From: CAVVEC01 sp963747105
Lineage (GTDB): Bacteria > Acidobacteriota > Terriglobia > Terriglobales > Acidobacteriaceae
Length of the DNA: 64,000 bases
Assembly: GCA_963747105.1 (NCBI GenBank)
Contig: CAVVEC010000016.1
Span: 558,001-622,000, forward strand
Reading direction: 5' to 3'
The position numbers were made by a program, and so were the translations under genes. Position 1 is the stretch's first letter. Every line of letters starts with the position of its first letter. Positions 15,769-24,751 of this stretch are shown here, one piece after another. The notes beneath the pieces are model-generated. The model ran no database searches. It saw only the letters and a program-made list of their open reading frames with translations, and was not told the origin of the DNA.

Positions 15769-17013
15769 TTAATCCCCGTCATCATCCAGCCTGTCATCAC
15801 CAGGCATCGGTCTAACTCGCAACTCCTGCACTTTTGGACATTTTCGCGGGGTGAGAATCAGCGGCGCCAGCGGCTGCTGGTTGAAGTTAAACATGTCCAT
15901 CAGGTTATTGGTCTTCTTGTCGCGCTGGGTGATAGGCGGCAAGTCAAACACTTTCTCCGAGAATCTCAGCAGCGAGGTAACCTCAGTGAGTCCGTGCTGC
16001 ACCGTTCCCGCTTTCGCATACGGAGAGATCACCAGCAAAGGAACCCGGAGTCCCACCCCGAAATAATCCACCGTGGGCGGCGGAACATGATCATAGAATC
16101 CGCCAAAATCATCCCACACCAGGAAAATCGCAGTGGAATTCCAAAACGGCGAGTTCATGATGGCGTTAATGATCTGCACCGACCAGCCCTCCCCCACGCA
16201 CAGATTGAGCTTTGGACCCGGATGATCGGAATCGTCGCCCGGCGGAGTGATCCAGGTCACATCCGCCAGTTGGGTTTGCACATCGTCTGCGAAATTGTTC
16301 ACCGGCAAAACATTGGTATCCCACTGATCGCCATTGCGAATGTGGTTGATGGCATCGAGCACTGACCAGATGTAACCATACTGGGTCGAAGTAGCCGAGT
16401 AGTAGCGCCAGGTCCGCCCGGCGGCGTTCAGTTCATCGGGCAGAGTCGGAATATCAACACAGGGAAATACGTGCCCGTACCGCCCAGTGGATGGGTCTCT
16501 GGTTGGAGCGGTAGTTCCCGGGTTCGAATCGCAGCCCCAGCGTGCAGGTTTGTGCGTATCCCCTGAGGGATTGTCGCTAATGTCGTCTGAATCTGCCGCC
16601 GCAAAATACAAATGATTGGGAAAGCTTCCGCCATACATCGAGGAGAAGAAATTGTCGGCCAAAACGAAATTCTGCGCATATAGCCAGTAGTTCGGAATGT
16701 CTTTCCGGTGAAATTGCACGTAGGCCGCGTAATGTGGCGCGTAGCGGTAGAAGCCATCCATTTTTCCACGGTCGATGCCTTCCACAGAATCGGGCCAGCC
16801 GTGAGGGAGTTCCCCTTGCACCAGCTTGGCATGACCCAAAGCGATTTTCTTGGAACCTGCCATGCCCGTGGTGGCTCCGTTGGCGCCGGGGAAAGTTCCG
16901 AACATGTGATCAAACGAGCGGTTTTCCTTGATGATAATTATGACGTGCTGGATGGGCATGGTCTGCGCGGAACCACTGATTGCCAGCAGCAAGAGGGACA
17001 GGAATCGTAGCAA
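15769..17013 (-). CDS. Secreted phosphoesterase of the phospholipase C / acid phosphatase family
   Basis: A 414-residue exported protein starting at TTG 17013, with GGAGG 7 bp upstream and a short signal peptide (LRFLSLLLLAISGSAQ). The family signature VIIIIKENRSFDHMFGTFPGANG holds the metal-binding/active-site E-N of PF04185 phosphoesterases. Further core motifs are GGSFPNHLYF, IFLVWDDFGGFYDHVPPP and RVPLLVISPYAKAG. Members hydrolyse phosphomonoesters or phospholipids outside the cytoplasm; the substrate cannot be told from sequence. The frame is intact and the length normal for the short subgroup. Confidence 0.9.
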   Translation of the reverse strand: MLRFLSLLLLAISGSAQTMPIQHVIIIIKENRSFDHMFGTFPGANGATTGMAGSKKIALGHAKLVQGELPHGWPDSVEGIDRGKMDGFYRYAPHYAAYVQFHRKDIPNYWLYAQNFVLADNFFSSMYGGSFPNHLYFAAADSDDISDNPSGDTHKPARWGCDSNPGTTAPTRDPSTGRYGHVFPCVDIPTLPDELNAAGRTWRYYSATSTQYGYIWSVLDAINHIRNGDQWDTNVLPVNNFADDVQTQLADVTWITPPGDDSDHPGPKLNLCVGEGWSVQIINAIMNSPFWNSTAIFLVWDDFGGFYDHVPPPTVDYFGVGLRVPLLVISPYAKAGTVQHGLTEVTSLLRFSEKVFDLPPITQRDKKTNNLMDMFNFNQQPLAPLILTPRKCPKVQELRVRPMPGDDRLDDDGD

Positions 17014-17064
17014 GCCTCTACCTCCAGGCGTTGAAGCGGCAACCTACCAGGAACCGCCCGAACT

Positions 17065-17445
17065 CTAAATCTGAGGACGTAAACTCAATTTTGTCAATCT
17101 TTTGTCGGCATTTGCACCAACCATGTACAGTAGCGTAAGAAATGGCACGAAGCCCGCTAACCCAACCCATTCCACCATTGCCAGATAGCTGCTCCCATGT
17201 TCTTGCATACCTTGGCTAGATGAGGCAAATCTGCTGGGTGGTATGGTCGCATCAGCGCCTGTCGCACTGGTGCCAAACCCCGTGCCGAACCATGGATGCA
17301 CCTGGACAGAAGACAGAGTCCGCTCCCAAACCGATGCTCGGGAGCTCAGCACGCCAGCCTCTGGACGGCCCTTGTAGATAAACACCGATGTAATCGAGTT
17401 CGAGGTCGGTGTGTCTGACTGCAATGGCGTAATTATAGTCACTGC
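17065..17445 (-). pseudogene. O-antigen ligase family protein, central fragment
   Basis: The minus strand reads RASVWERTLSSVQVHPWFGTGFG, then MQEHGSSYLAMVEWVGLAGFVPFLTLLYMVG, the periplasmic loop and following membrane helix of Wzy_C/O-antigen ligase proteins (the 'H-P-x-x-G-x-G-x-G' and 'E-H-x-S-Y-L' motifs). It begins at the IS66 left end and stops soon after the helix. The natural continuation is on the opposite strand beyond the IS (19970-20227). Confidence 0.75.
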
Positions 17446-17538
17446 TGCGTAAGCGTCCGCTGGTGGCCGTCTGGACAGAGGTGTAAGTGGGAGTCATGCT
17501 CTGGATGTGGACACCAGCGATAGTGTCCACTTGGAGCG

Positions 17539-17922
17539 ATGATGGACACATACACTCAAACCACCCCACCTAAACGGCGGTACCGGACGTTGGAGGAGAA
17601 GCGAGGGATTGTCGAAGAGACGTTGGCGAAGGGTGCATCGGTAGCAAGAGTGGCACGGGCGCACGGGGTCAACGCTAACCTGGTTTTCAACTGGCGCAAG
17701 CTGTATCTGGCAAGGCGACTGGGAGGCAGCGGTGCGATGAAGCTGTTGCCGGTCAGCGTAAGCGAGAGCTCGCCGTCGCTGATGACATCGTCGAGTGGCG
17801 GGAGCTCTTCGACTTGTTTGGCGGGCACGGTTCACATCAAACTTCGACACGCGCAGGTGCGCATCGAGGGCAGCGCCGATCCGGTTTTGCTGCGGGTGTT
17901 GTTGGAGTGCCTGCGGGCATGA
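17539..17922 (+). CDS. tnpA: IS66 TnpA
   Basis: 127 residues with an N-terminal helix-turn-helix (RTLEEKRGIVEETLAKGASVARVARAHGVNANLVFNWRKL), the usual accessory TnpA of IS66. Its stop overlaps the tnpB start (ATGA). The protein is identical to that at 47397-47780. Confidence 0.92.
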   Translation: MMDTYTQTTPPKRRYRTLEEKRGIVEETLAKGASVARVARAHGVNANLVFNWRKLYLARRLGGSGAMKLLPVSVSESSPSLMTSSSGGSSSTCLAGTVHIKLRHAQVRIEGSADPVLLRVLLECLRA

Positions 17923-18266
17923 TCGGGCCACCCACTAACACGCGGGTTTGGATTGCAGCGGGCGTGACCGATCTGCGGCGGGGTTTCACCGGGCTGAGCT
18001 CGCTGGTACAAACCCAACTGGAGCAGAGTCCGTTCTCGGGTCATGTGTTCGTGTTTCGCGGGCGGCGCGGCGATTTGATCAAGGTTTTGTGGTTCGATGG
18101 CGATGGGCTTTGTCTATTTTCGAAGCGTTTAGAGCGCGGACGTTTCGTGTGGCCGCAAGCGGCGAGCGGTACGGTTTCGCTGACGCGGGCGCAGTTATCC
18201 ATGCTGCTGGAAGGCATTGACTGGCGGCGACCGGAGCGCACCTGGGATCCGCAACTGTCGGTGTAA
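17919..18266 (+). CDS. tnpB: IS66 TnpB (Orf2 family)
   Basis: 115 residues, TRVWIAAGVTDLRRGFTGLS...FVFRGRRGDLIKVLWFDGDG, the conserved IS66 Orf2 fold needed for transposition, exact role unknown. The start is the ATG overlapping the tnpA stop. It is identical to the copy at 47053-47400. Confidence 0.92.
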   Translation: MIGPPTNTRVWIAAGVTDLRRGFTGLSSLVQTQLEQSPFSGHVFVFRGRRGDLIKVLWFDGDGLCLFSKRLERGRFVWPQAASGTVSLTRAQLSMLLEGIDWRRPERTWDPQLSV

Positions 18267-18341
18267 CGCACGAGGTTCTTTTGCACAACTTTTTTTGCGC
18301 GGAGAAGATCGTGGCGCGAAGATTCATGCGATACTCCGCGC

Positions 18342-19919
18342 ATGTCAGGCAACCCGCTTCCGGATCTGAACCTGCTTCCGACGGAAGCGTTGAAAGCGCT
18401 AGTTCTGGCGCAACATGAGCAACTGCTCTGGCGCGAAAGCGAGATCGAGCATCTCAAGCTGCTGATCGCCAAGCTGCAGCGCATGCAGTTTGGGCGGAAG
18501 TCGGAGAAGCTGGCGCGGCAGATCGAGCAATTGGAGTTACGGCTGGAAGATCTGCAAGCGAAACCCGTCGAGAGCGCAAGCCAGCCGGAGAGTAAGCCTG
18601 GGGCCACGACATCTCCCCTCCTTATTAGTAGTAGTACTGTTGCGAAACCAGCCCGTCGGCCGTTACCCGATCATCTGCCCCGTCAAACGCAGAGGCACGA
18701 ACCGAAAGAATCGGCTTGTCCGGATTGTGGCGGTGCGCTGAGTAAGTTGGGCGAGGACGTTTCCGAGATGCTGGAGTACGTGCCGGCGAGCTTCTTCGTG
18801 GTTCGCCACGTGCGGCCCAAGTTGAGCTGTACGAAGTGTGACCACATCGTGCAAGCGTCGGCGCCAAGCCGACCTATCGAACGCGGGGTAGCCGGGCCTG
18901 GACTGTTGGCTCACGTACTGGTCTCGAAGTATGCCGACCATTTGCCGTTGTATCGCCAGTCGGAGATTTATGGGCGCCAGGGCATTGAGTTGGAGCGCTC
19001 GACCCTGGCCGACTGGGTGGGTGGAACCAGCCAGTTGTTAGAACCACTGCTTGAAGTGCTGCGCCGTTACGTGACGGCCTCCGGAAAACTGCACGCCGAC
19101 GACACGCCCGTGCCGGTGCTGGCTCCGGGGAATGGCAAGACCAAGACCGGGCGGTTGTGGACCTATGTCCGCGATGACCGGCCTGCGGGTGAGCTGGCGG
19201 CACCGGCAGTGTGGTTTGCCTACTCGCCGGATCGCAAAGGGGAACATCCCGAGCGGCACCTGCGCGAGTTTCGCGGAACGCTGCAAGCCGACGCCTACGC
19301 CGGATTCAATCAACTCTACGAAGACGGCCGCATCCAAGAAGCGGCGTGTTGGGCGCACGTGCGGCGCAAGTTCTTCGATCTGCAACAGGCGCATGCGTCG
19401 CCGGTAGCGAGCGAAGCCCTGGAGCGAATCGCAGCCCTGTATGGGATCGAGAAAGAGATTCGCGGTCGGCCAGCAGAAGAGCGACAACAAGTTCGCAACG
19501 CCCGTGCGCGACCCTTGCTCGAATCTCTGCGACAGTGGTTCGAGGCGACGCTCCCCAAGCTTTCGCGCAAGTCGGATACGACGGCAGCGATTCGCTACGC
19601 CCTCTCACGCTGGGACGCATTACTGCGTTATTGCGACGACGGACACATCGAGATCGACAACAACGCCGCAGAACGTGCTCTACGTGCGGTTGCTCTCGGT
19701 CGAAAGAATTACTTGTTTGCGGGATCAGATACTGGAGGTGAGCGGGCGGCTGCCATCTACAGCTTAATCGGCTCGGCCAAACTCAACGGCCTGGATCCGG
19801 AAGCCTATCTGCACGAAGTGCTGTCGCGGATCGCCGATCACCCCATCACTCGCATCGAGGAATTACTGCCTTGGAACATCGCCGCAAGCCTAACTCTCGC
19901 AAGCCAATCCGCAGCTTAG
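18342..19919 (+). CDS. tnpC: IS66 TnpC, DDE transposase
   Basis: A 525-residue transposase: an N-terminal coiled coil (HEQLLWRESEIEHLKLLIAKLQRM), a zinc-binding region (CPDCGG...CTKCD), then the DDE catalytic core with Asp in LHADDTPVPVL, Asp in TLQADAYAGFNQLY, and Glu in DNNAAERALRAVALGRKN. The full-length and intact frame suggests an active element that could also act on the partial copy at 47053-47870, if its ends suffice. Confidence 0.93.
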   Translation: MSGNPLPDLNLLPTEALKALVLAQHEQLLWRESEIEHLKLLIAKLQRMQFGRKSEKLARQIEQLELRLEDLQAKPVESASQPESKPGATTSPLLISSSTVAKPARRPLPDHLPRQTQRHEPKESACPDCGGALSKLGEDVSEMLEYVPASFFVVRHVRPKLSCTKCDHIVQASAPSRPIERGVAGPGLLAHVLVSKYADHLPLYRQSEIYGRQGIELERSTLADWVGGTSQLLEPLLEVLRRYVTASGKLHADDTPVPVLAPGNGKTKTGRLWTYVRDDRPAGELAAPAVWFAYSPDRKGEHPERHLREFRGTLQADAYAGFNQLYEDGRIQEAACWAHVRRKFFDLQQAHASPVASEALERIAALYGIEKEIRGRPAEERQQVRNARARPLLESLRQWFEATLPKLSRKSDTTAAIRYALSRWDALLRYCDDGHIEIDNNAAERALRAVALGRKNYLFAGSDTGGERAAAIYSLIGSAKLNGLDPEAYLHEVLSRIADHPITRIEELLPWNIAASLTLASQSAA

Positions 19920-19969
19920 TTAGAACGAGTCCCGCACCTGGTCAATACGGCTTACACCGAACGCTTACC

Positions 19970-20227
19970 CTGCTGCAGCCGCCAGCAACGGTGGTTCCAG
20001 TCGCTGCTGTGATGGCAGCGGGCTTGGTCCATGCGGCCTTTGAGGATTGGCTGTTTGCGACGGGTTACTACCTGTGCGTGTTCTTTTGGGCGCTCGCCTT
20101 CGTGCTGGTCGATGTTCTTCCGGTTGCCGCACCCTCTCAGGGGCAACTTGGACAGAACAGTCTGCCAGCTTCTCGTTTCCGCGGGTTTACAGTCTTGGCG
20201 CAACGCACGGTTTCAAACGTGACTTGA
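19970..20227 (+). pseudogene. O-antigen ligase family protein, C-terminal fragment
   Basis: In the frame leaving the IS66 right end, the plus strand reads VMAAGLVHAAFEDWLFATGYYLCVFFWALAFVLVD, the last transmembrane helix pair of acidobacterial O-antigen ligases, followed by a ~40-residue tail to the stop at 20227. It is the missing C-terminus of the fragment at 17065-17445, but on the opposite strand. The tail overlaps the end of the acyltransferase gene by about 40 bp. Confidence 0.7.
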
Positions 20228-21326
20228 GCCTCAAGAACGGCCTTTCAATGTAATAGTGCGAGAACACAGCGACGGCGAAAGTGACAGCAAACATCAGACA
20301 CACTTTTGCGAAACTTGGCAAGCGCAGCCCTCCAACCTTACAGAAAATTGGATAGTGCCACAAATAAAGTCCATAGGAAATCCGACCAATCCATATCGAA
20401 GGTGGAATTTCCAGAAGGTCATGAAGAAAACCTCGTGTAGTCGTTACAAACCAGCACAGAAGAAAAGCAAGCGACAGTTCGATCAGTATCCAGCCATAGG
20501 CGCTCATAACCTGATGAGACATTGGCTTGGCAACCAGGATTGCGATGAATGCAGCGGAGGGTAGGTAAGCATAGCGAATCACAGCTTGCAAACCTCGATT
20601 CTGCAACCAGCCGGCCGCCAACATGAGCGCTGCCGCGCAGCCTACCAAAAGCTCATCGAACCGGCTGTCCGTCCCGTCATAAATTCTTTCATAAGACCCT
20701 TCTCCAATCCAAAGACCAGAACGATGCCATGCCACCGTCGTGGCAATCAAAAGCAAGACTGCAAATATCTCGTTCTTCTTTAGGCGGGGAAGCAAGAAAA
20801 CTAAGATGGGAGGCCACAGAACATAAAATTGCTCTTCTATTGAAAGTGACCAGGTGTGCGCTAGATCTCCCATACCCGAGATGCTGAGTGCTTGCATCCA
20901 GTTTGCAGCGTAGCAAAGTGCAGCAAGGATTGCCTTCTGGACCGACAAGAAAGCCGCTCCATGCAGGCGTAATAGAGCGTAACCTTCCGCAACTAACAAC
21001 AGTACGAGCAATGCTGGCAGGAGTCGAAGCAGACGACGGCCATAGAAGTTTCGCAGGTTAATCGCCGAAGTCTCCTCCCATTCCTGGAGCAAGAGACTGG
21101 TGATCAGGAACCCGCTTAGCACAAAGAAGACATCAACCCCGATCTGCCCGCCCTTAAAGAAAGGCAGATAGGCATGACGAGCCATAACAACCAGAACAGC
21201 GAACGCACGTAAACCATCCAGGCATGGCTGATATCCAAGTCGAAACGCCCTCTCACTCCGTGGAACGACGCGGGGCTCCGCAGCAACCTCTATGGAGACC
21301 GGAGATGTGATTAGTTCAGATCGCAT
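20187..21326 (-). CDS. Membrane acyltransferase 3 family protein (OafA/YrhL-like)
   Basis: A 379-residue protein with about ten membrane segments. Family hallmarks are the N-terminal LDGLRAFAVLVVMARHAYLPFFKGGQIGVDVFFVLSGFLIT (with the catalytic R..x..H), RRLLRLLPAL and HTWSLSIEEQFYVLWP. These enzymes O-acetylate surface polysaccharides or lipids at the inner membrane. It lies by the O-antigen ligase remnants and the GT-like gene, which points to a former surface-polysaccharide locus. Confidence 0.9.
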   Translation of the reverse strand: MRSELITSPVSIEVAAEPRVVPRSERAFRLGYQPCLDGLRAFAVLVVMARHAYLPFFKGGQIGVDVFFVLSGFLITSLLLQEWEETSAINLRNFYGRRLLRLLPALLVLLLVAEGYALLRLHGAAFLSVQKAILAALCYAANWMQALSISGMGDLAHTWSLSIEEQFYVLWPPILVFLLPRLKKNEIFAVLLLIATTVAWHRSGLWIGEGSYERIYDGTDSRFDELLVGCAAALMLAAGWLQNRGLQAVIRYAYLPSAAFIAILVAKPMSHQVMSAYGWILIELSLAFLLCWFVTTTRGFLHDLLEIPPSIWIGRISYGLYLWHYPIFCKVGGLRLPSFAKVCLMFAVTFAVAVFSHYYIERPFLRLKSRLKPCVAPRL

Positions 21327-21400
21327 TAGCTCTGCGTAAAGCCATCATTCTTGAGGCCTTCCGCCAGACAACGAACTGTTAAAGCAGAAAAGCAGCCTGT

Positions 21401-22732
21401 CTAAAACTGACTTGCGATCGCTCGTTCGGTGGCGTTTCCCGCTGCCTGGCGACAGTGCCATTCATATTGACGGAGCAGATGAAGCGCCGACCTGTTGGTG
21501 TGACCACCAGGCAACGAACAACCGGTCAGGTAGGTGCTACGCAGGAGCCCATCACCGTAGCGGTATGGGAACTGCGGCCCCGAGAATGTAATCCAGGTGC
21601 TGTAGCCGAGCGACGCAAGGCCAAGGCAACAGAATAGCGCGGCGTATGCCAAAGCCCATGGTAGAGGAGCCGTCAAATTCAGCGGCCTTTGCTTTGCGGT
21701 AGTGAGCAAGCCAAGAAAGATAGCCACAAACACAAATGGCAGGACGGGCAGCCAGAATCGCGGATCCGTGTATGGCCACGGAAGGACAAGAGTGCAGCAT
21801 CCGATTAAATATGCAGACAGCCATCGCGACCGGGACCAAAGGACTGCTACCCCGACGAAGAACATCAACATGGAGCACGCGCCAAGCACCAGTACGGGAA
21901 CCTGGCACCAAGGAGGAAGTTTGGACAGAGGTGCATTGACTATCAATTCGCCAAAATCTCTGCAGTGTGAGATTACGGTGTTCAAAAGAAAATGAGCCCA
22001 CCCGTTGTTCTCGAGCATTCCGAGATTGTCTGTGAGGTAGTGGCGTCCGACCAAGGCGCCAGTTCCGACACCAGTCAGTAAAACCGTGCTTCCGAGGATG
22101 AGCAGCGTCGGGGACTTCTTCATTTGTGGCCAAACCATAACGGCAATCGGGAACAGCAAAGCCAGTCCAATAAAGCGAACCTCCATCGCGCAAAAAACCA
22201 GTGGCACGAGCGCGACCCACTTCCAAGGATCGCCTATGGTCATCAACCAACAGGCACTAGCCGACAATGCGAAGAAGAGGAAATCGCTCATTCCCTGGGT
22301 TACGTGCTTTACGGCAGTGAAAGAGAGCAGAGTTAATAAACACGCCAATATCCCAGCTCTTCGCTCGAAACCAAGCGCCGTTAGCGTTCGGAAGCTGAAC
22401 ATCAGGCCAAGCAGAAAGAACAGACAGTTCGCGGCGACCATGGTTGCCGAAGAAAAAATCCCGGCTTTCATAAGCAGGAACGCAAAGACCGGATACCCAA
22501 CCGGCATCCGTGCATCGCCGAACGCATTTCCTGCGGCAGCGGAATCTGCCAGCGACAGATAGTAAATGGAATCACTTGTAAGCCGGAGCGGAGTAAAGGC
22601 TTGCAGAAAGTACAGAGTGATCGCCAAGCCAAACAGACAAATCATTACGGTGCGGAGGGAAGCACTCATAACACCGTCACCCATGCTTGTCTCCATCAAC
22701 TCCGAATTCTCGTTTCCTGTTTTGCTTGGCAA
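21401..22732 (-). CDS. Multi-pass membrane protein resembling GT-C (ArnT/PMT-like) glycosyltransferases
   Basis: 443 residues with roughly ten to eleven hydrophobic helices. The first periplasmic loop reads FTPLRLTSDSIYYLSLADSAA, whose acidic residue after the first helix recalls the catalytic Asp of GT-C enzymes such as ArnT and PMT; PWPYTDPRFWLPVLPF resembles the later loop of that fold. It would use a polyprenyl-phosphate sugar outside the membrane, but the substrate is unknown. It lies 75 bp upstream of the acyltransferase on the same strand and is probably co-transcribed. The real start may be at an internal Met (GDGVMSASLRTVM). Confidence 0.65.
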   Translation of the reverse strand: MPSKTGNENSELMETSMGDGVMSASLRTVMICLFGLAITLYFLQAFTPLRLTSDSIYYLSLADSAAAGNAFGDARMPVGYPVFAFLLMKAGIFSSATMVAANCLFFLLGLMFSFRTLTALGFERRAGILACLLTLLSFTAVKHVTQGMSDFLFFALSASACWLMTIGDPWKWVALVPLVFCAMEVRFIGLALLFPIAVMVWPQMKKSPTLLILGSTVLLTGVGTGALVGRHYLTDNLGMLENNGWAHFLLNTVISHCRDFGELIVNAPLSKLPPWCQVPVLVLGACSMLMFFVGVAVLWSRSRWLSAYLIGCCTLVLPWPYTDPRFWLPVLPFVFVAIFLGLLTTAKQRPLNLTAPLPWALAYAALFCCLGLASLGYSTWITFSGPQFPYRYGDGLLRSTYLTGCSLPGGHTNRSALHLLRQYEWHCRQAAGNATERAIASQF

Positions 22733-23040
22733 GACTCATCTTAATGGCGGTCAAGCACCTGCTCCGTTTATCAAATATGTTCCAGTGGTTTTTCCATGGT
22801 TTTTTCCGCTATCGGCGGGCGGGAACCATGTTGGTCTTCACTCAGGGCCGACGGAACCGGTCGTGATTCTCCGGCCAATCATCCGGGTGACAATGGCTTC
22901 CAGTTTGGGCATAGCGCGATGTTTTCACCCGAGCCTACCCGATATGGCAACCATGCGATTGGGATCCACGTCACAGTGGCGAAGACTTTGTTCAGGTCAA
23001 CGCCATCTGGCGTATGATGTCCGGCATTAAAGAAGTGGCT
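22733..23040. other. Stretch without a supported gene
   Basis: Two overlapping plus-strand frames are open but share no recognisable motif. It contains the upstream region of the GT-like gene. Confidence 0.45.
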
Positions 23041-23099
23041 AAAACGCCTGCCTGTAGCTGGGTTCGGGGGGAGGGCACTTCTGCAGGTGGGCGTTTTAT
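23041..23099. terminator. Long hairpin with AAAACGCC/GGCGTTTT stem
   Basis: Arms starting AAAACGCCTGCCTG and ending CAGGTGGGCGTTTT pair at 12 of 14 positions around a ~31-bp loop. The T-run after the stem fits a plus-strand terminator, and the A-run before it fits the other strand. It could equally be a small repetitive palindromic element. Confidence 0.4.
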
Positions 23100-23102
23100 G
23101 CG

Positions 23103-23414
23103 TTAGCAGACATTTGGATCAACGTCGATTCTCCAATGCTTCAACAGCGACTCAGGGACGTACACGCGATTCCTGTCGTGCTCGCACCACTGCCTAAGCT
23201 GATCCGAGCCCACATAGTTGTGCTCGTCTAATCCAAGTCGCCGGACCTCGTTCTCGAACTCAGTTCTCGAACTCGGTTGACAAACAGAGGCGTAGTTCGG
23301 CAGGTCGCCCGCTCGCCCAGCCTGGATTGCCGCGTGTGTGAGCCATGAGACCACCGGCAAGAATGCCCGCTCGACGCGAGCTGAGTTTTTTGAGGAGACT
23401 GAACCAGCTAGCAT
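23103..23414 (-). CDS. Hypothetical protein, C-terminal part plausible
   Basis: A 103-residue ORF with no recognised family. The last ~45 residues (EVRRLGLDEHNYVGSDQLRQWCEHDRNRVYVPESLLKHWRI) have protein-like composition, while the first half looks like run-on sequence from the transposase junction. The real start is unclear, and it could be a remnant. Confidence 0.35.
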   Translation of the reverse strand: MLAGSVSSKNSARVERAFLPVVSWLTHAAIQAGRAGDLPNYASVCQPSSRTEFENEVRRLGLDEHNYVGSDQLRQWCEHDRNRVYVPESLLKHWRIDVDPNVC

Positions 23415-24256
23415 TGTACTCCCAGCGAGGCATAACGGTTCCTGCTATTTACAGGATGGTCCAATGGGCAGACAAACAGACCGCCATCTGCAAGCGGAGC
23501 CACCGGCTGCGAATAGCGGCCTGTTCCCCTTCGCGGGGCCGGACACACCAGATCATACTCCGGGGAGCGGCATGATTGCCCGAGGCGCTTCTTAATGCTC
23601 GCCTCCGGATCGTGCGGATTCACCCAGTCTTCATTCGATCCCTTGCGCGCACGCTTGCGATCCAGTTTAGCCAACTGCTCCCGCGTGGGCGTCGCGACCC
23701 CCGATTCCTGCGCCAGCCGCGTAAGAAACTCCTGATAGCCCTCGCCTGTGTCCCGCCGCACAATCGAGCGCAGCGCCGCGTTCGCCTCCAAGCTCGTGCC
23801 ATCCACGCCCACCGTCTTCCCCTTCAGCAGACCTTTCTCCGCCAGCAACTTCAGCACCCAGCCGAACACCGCTTGATGGGTTTCCACATCGATCTGCCTT
23901 CGCGTGCGCGAAATCGTCGAGTGATCCGGCGGCATCTGGTTCAGTCCCACTCCCAGAAATCCCCGCAGCCCCAGTGAATCCGCCGCCCGCCATGCGATCC
24001 CCCCTTCGCTGTCGATGCCTTCGAAATACCCGATCAGCAACAAGCGGAAGTATTGCCCTGGCGCCAGGCTCGGCCGCCCCACCTTCTGCGCATACAAATG
24101 AGAGCATTGCTGCTCGACAAACTCGTCAAAGCCGCGCCCCGCCAACATTCGGTTGAACTGTTCATAGAAAGGATGCGCCACCGTCCGGGGTAACTCCGTG
24201 TGCGCAATCCAAAGCTGTTCTTGGCGTCGATGCTTCTCTCTTCGGCCCATTCCCAT
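23408..24256 (-). pseudogene. IS1182-type transposase, truncated after ~225 residues
   Basis: The first ~225 residues are an IS1182-family N-terminus: HPFYEQFNRMLAGRGFDEFVE, GRPSLAPGQYFRLLLIGYFEGIDSEGGIAWRAADS, MPPDHSTISRTRRQIDVETH and GKTVGVDGTSLEANAALRSI with the first catalytic Asp. After DPEASIKK the sequence departs into unrelated codons, so the remaining ~250 residues with the other catalytic acids are missing. It is inactive. Confidence 0.85.
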
Positions 24257-24409
24257 GCCCGCATTCTATGAACCCGCGCTGTGGATCACACAATATTTTT
24301 CTCAGGAATCCAGACTTGCACCACGGCCTGCTAGAGAGGATCATCAGCGGGAAAAGTTCGCCAGCCACAATAAGGCAGTAAATGGGCAGCCAAAAGCAGA
24401 TTTGGACCT

Positions 24410-24601
24410 GTGGGCTTCTACGTTCGGCGCAAGGCTACGCATCGTAGGTCGGGCGAGACCTCGTTTAGCAGCCTCGGGCCATTCCTCACCTACGAGGAAG
24501 CCCAGGCAAGGCAGCGGGAAGACGAAGCAGCACGCGACGAATCTGAATATGAGTATGACTACCGCATAGAACGTGTTTCGACTGGGTCGCCTTCAAAGTA
24601 G
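24410..24601 (+). CDS. Small hypothetical protein
   Basis: 63 residues: FYVRRKATHRRSGETSFSSLGPF, TYEEAQARQREDEAARD, then DYRIERVSTG. The acidic helical middle and the closing 'Y-R-I-E-R-V' look like a real small protein, but I know no family and see no clear ribosome site. Confidence 0.35.
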   Translation: MGFYVRRKATHRRSGETSFSSLGPFLTYEEAQARQREDEAARDESEYEYDYRIERVSTGSPSK

Positions 24602-24751
24602 CCCAGCACACGGCACGTCTTCCGAGGCAGTTTGCCTACGAGCGAGGTGTCGGCTTTGCCGGGCATCCCTTCCTCGCAAAAAAGGGGTCATCTCCCAGGG
24701 TGGATGTGCGAGCGAGTTGTGCGCTAGCAGGCTGCTACTGCGCTCTTGCCA

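Larger units (their letters stand above)
17449..19968 (+). mobile_element. Complete IS66-family insertion sequence
   Basis: A 2.5-kb element with terminal GTAAGCG (17449) and CGCTTAC (ending 19968), the standard IS66 ends, and three genes tnpA, tnpB, tnpC in order. Flanking bases ACTGCTGC (17441-17448) and CCTGCTGC (19969-19976) form an 8-bp target duplication with one mismatch, so it arrived by normal transposition. All three genes are intact. A second copy holding only tnpA-tnpB lies at 47053-47870. Confidence 0.92.

Noticed and set aside
15640..16365. 241-residue plus-strand ORF inside the phosphoesterase gene
   Set aside because: Antisense shadow of the conserved minus-strand gene.
22733..23040. 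Plus-strand ORFs 22566-23030 and 22796-23017 as genes
   Set aside because: No motif, no ribosome site, overlapping frames and overlap with the GT-like gene's 5' end.
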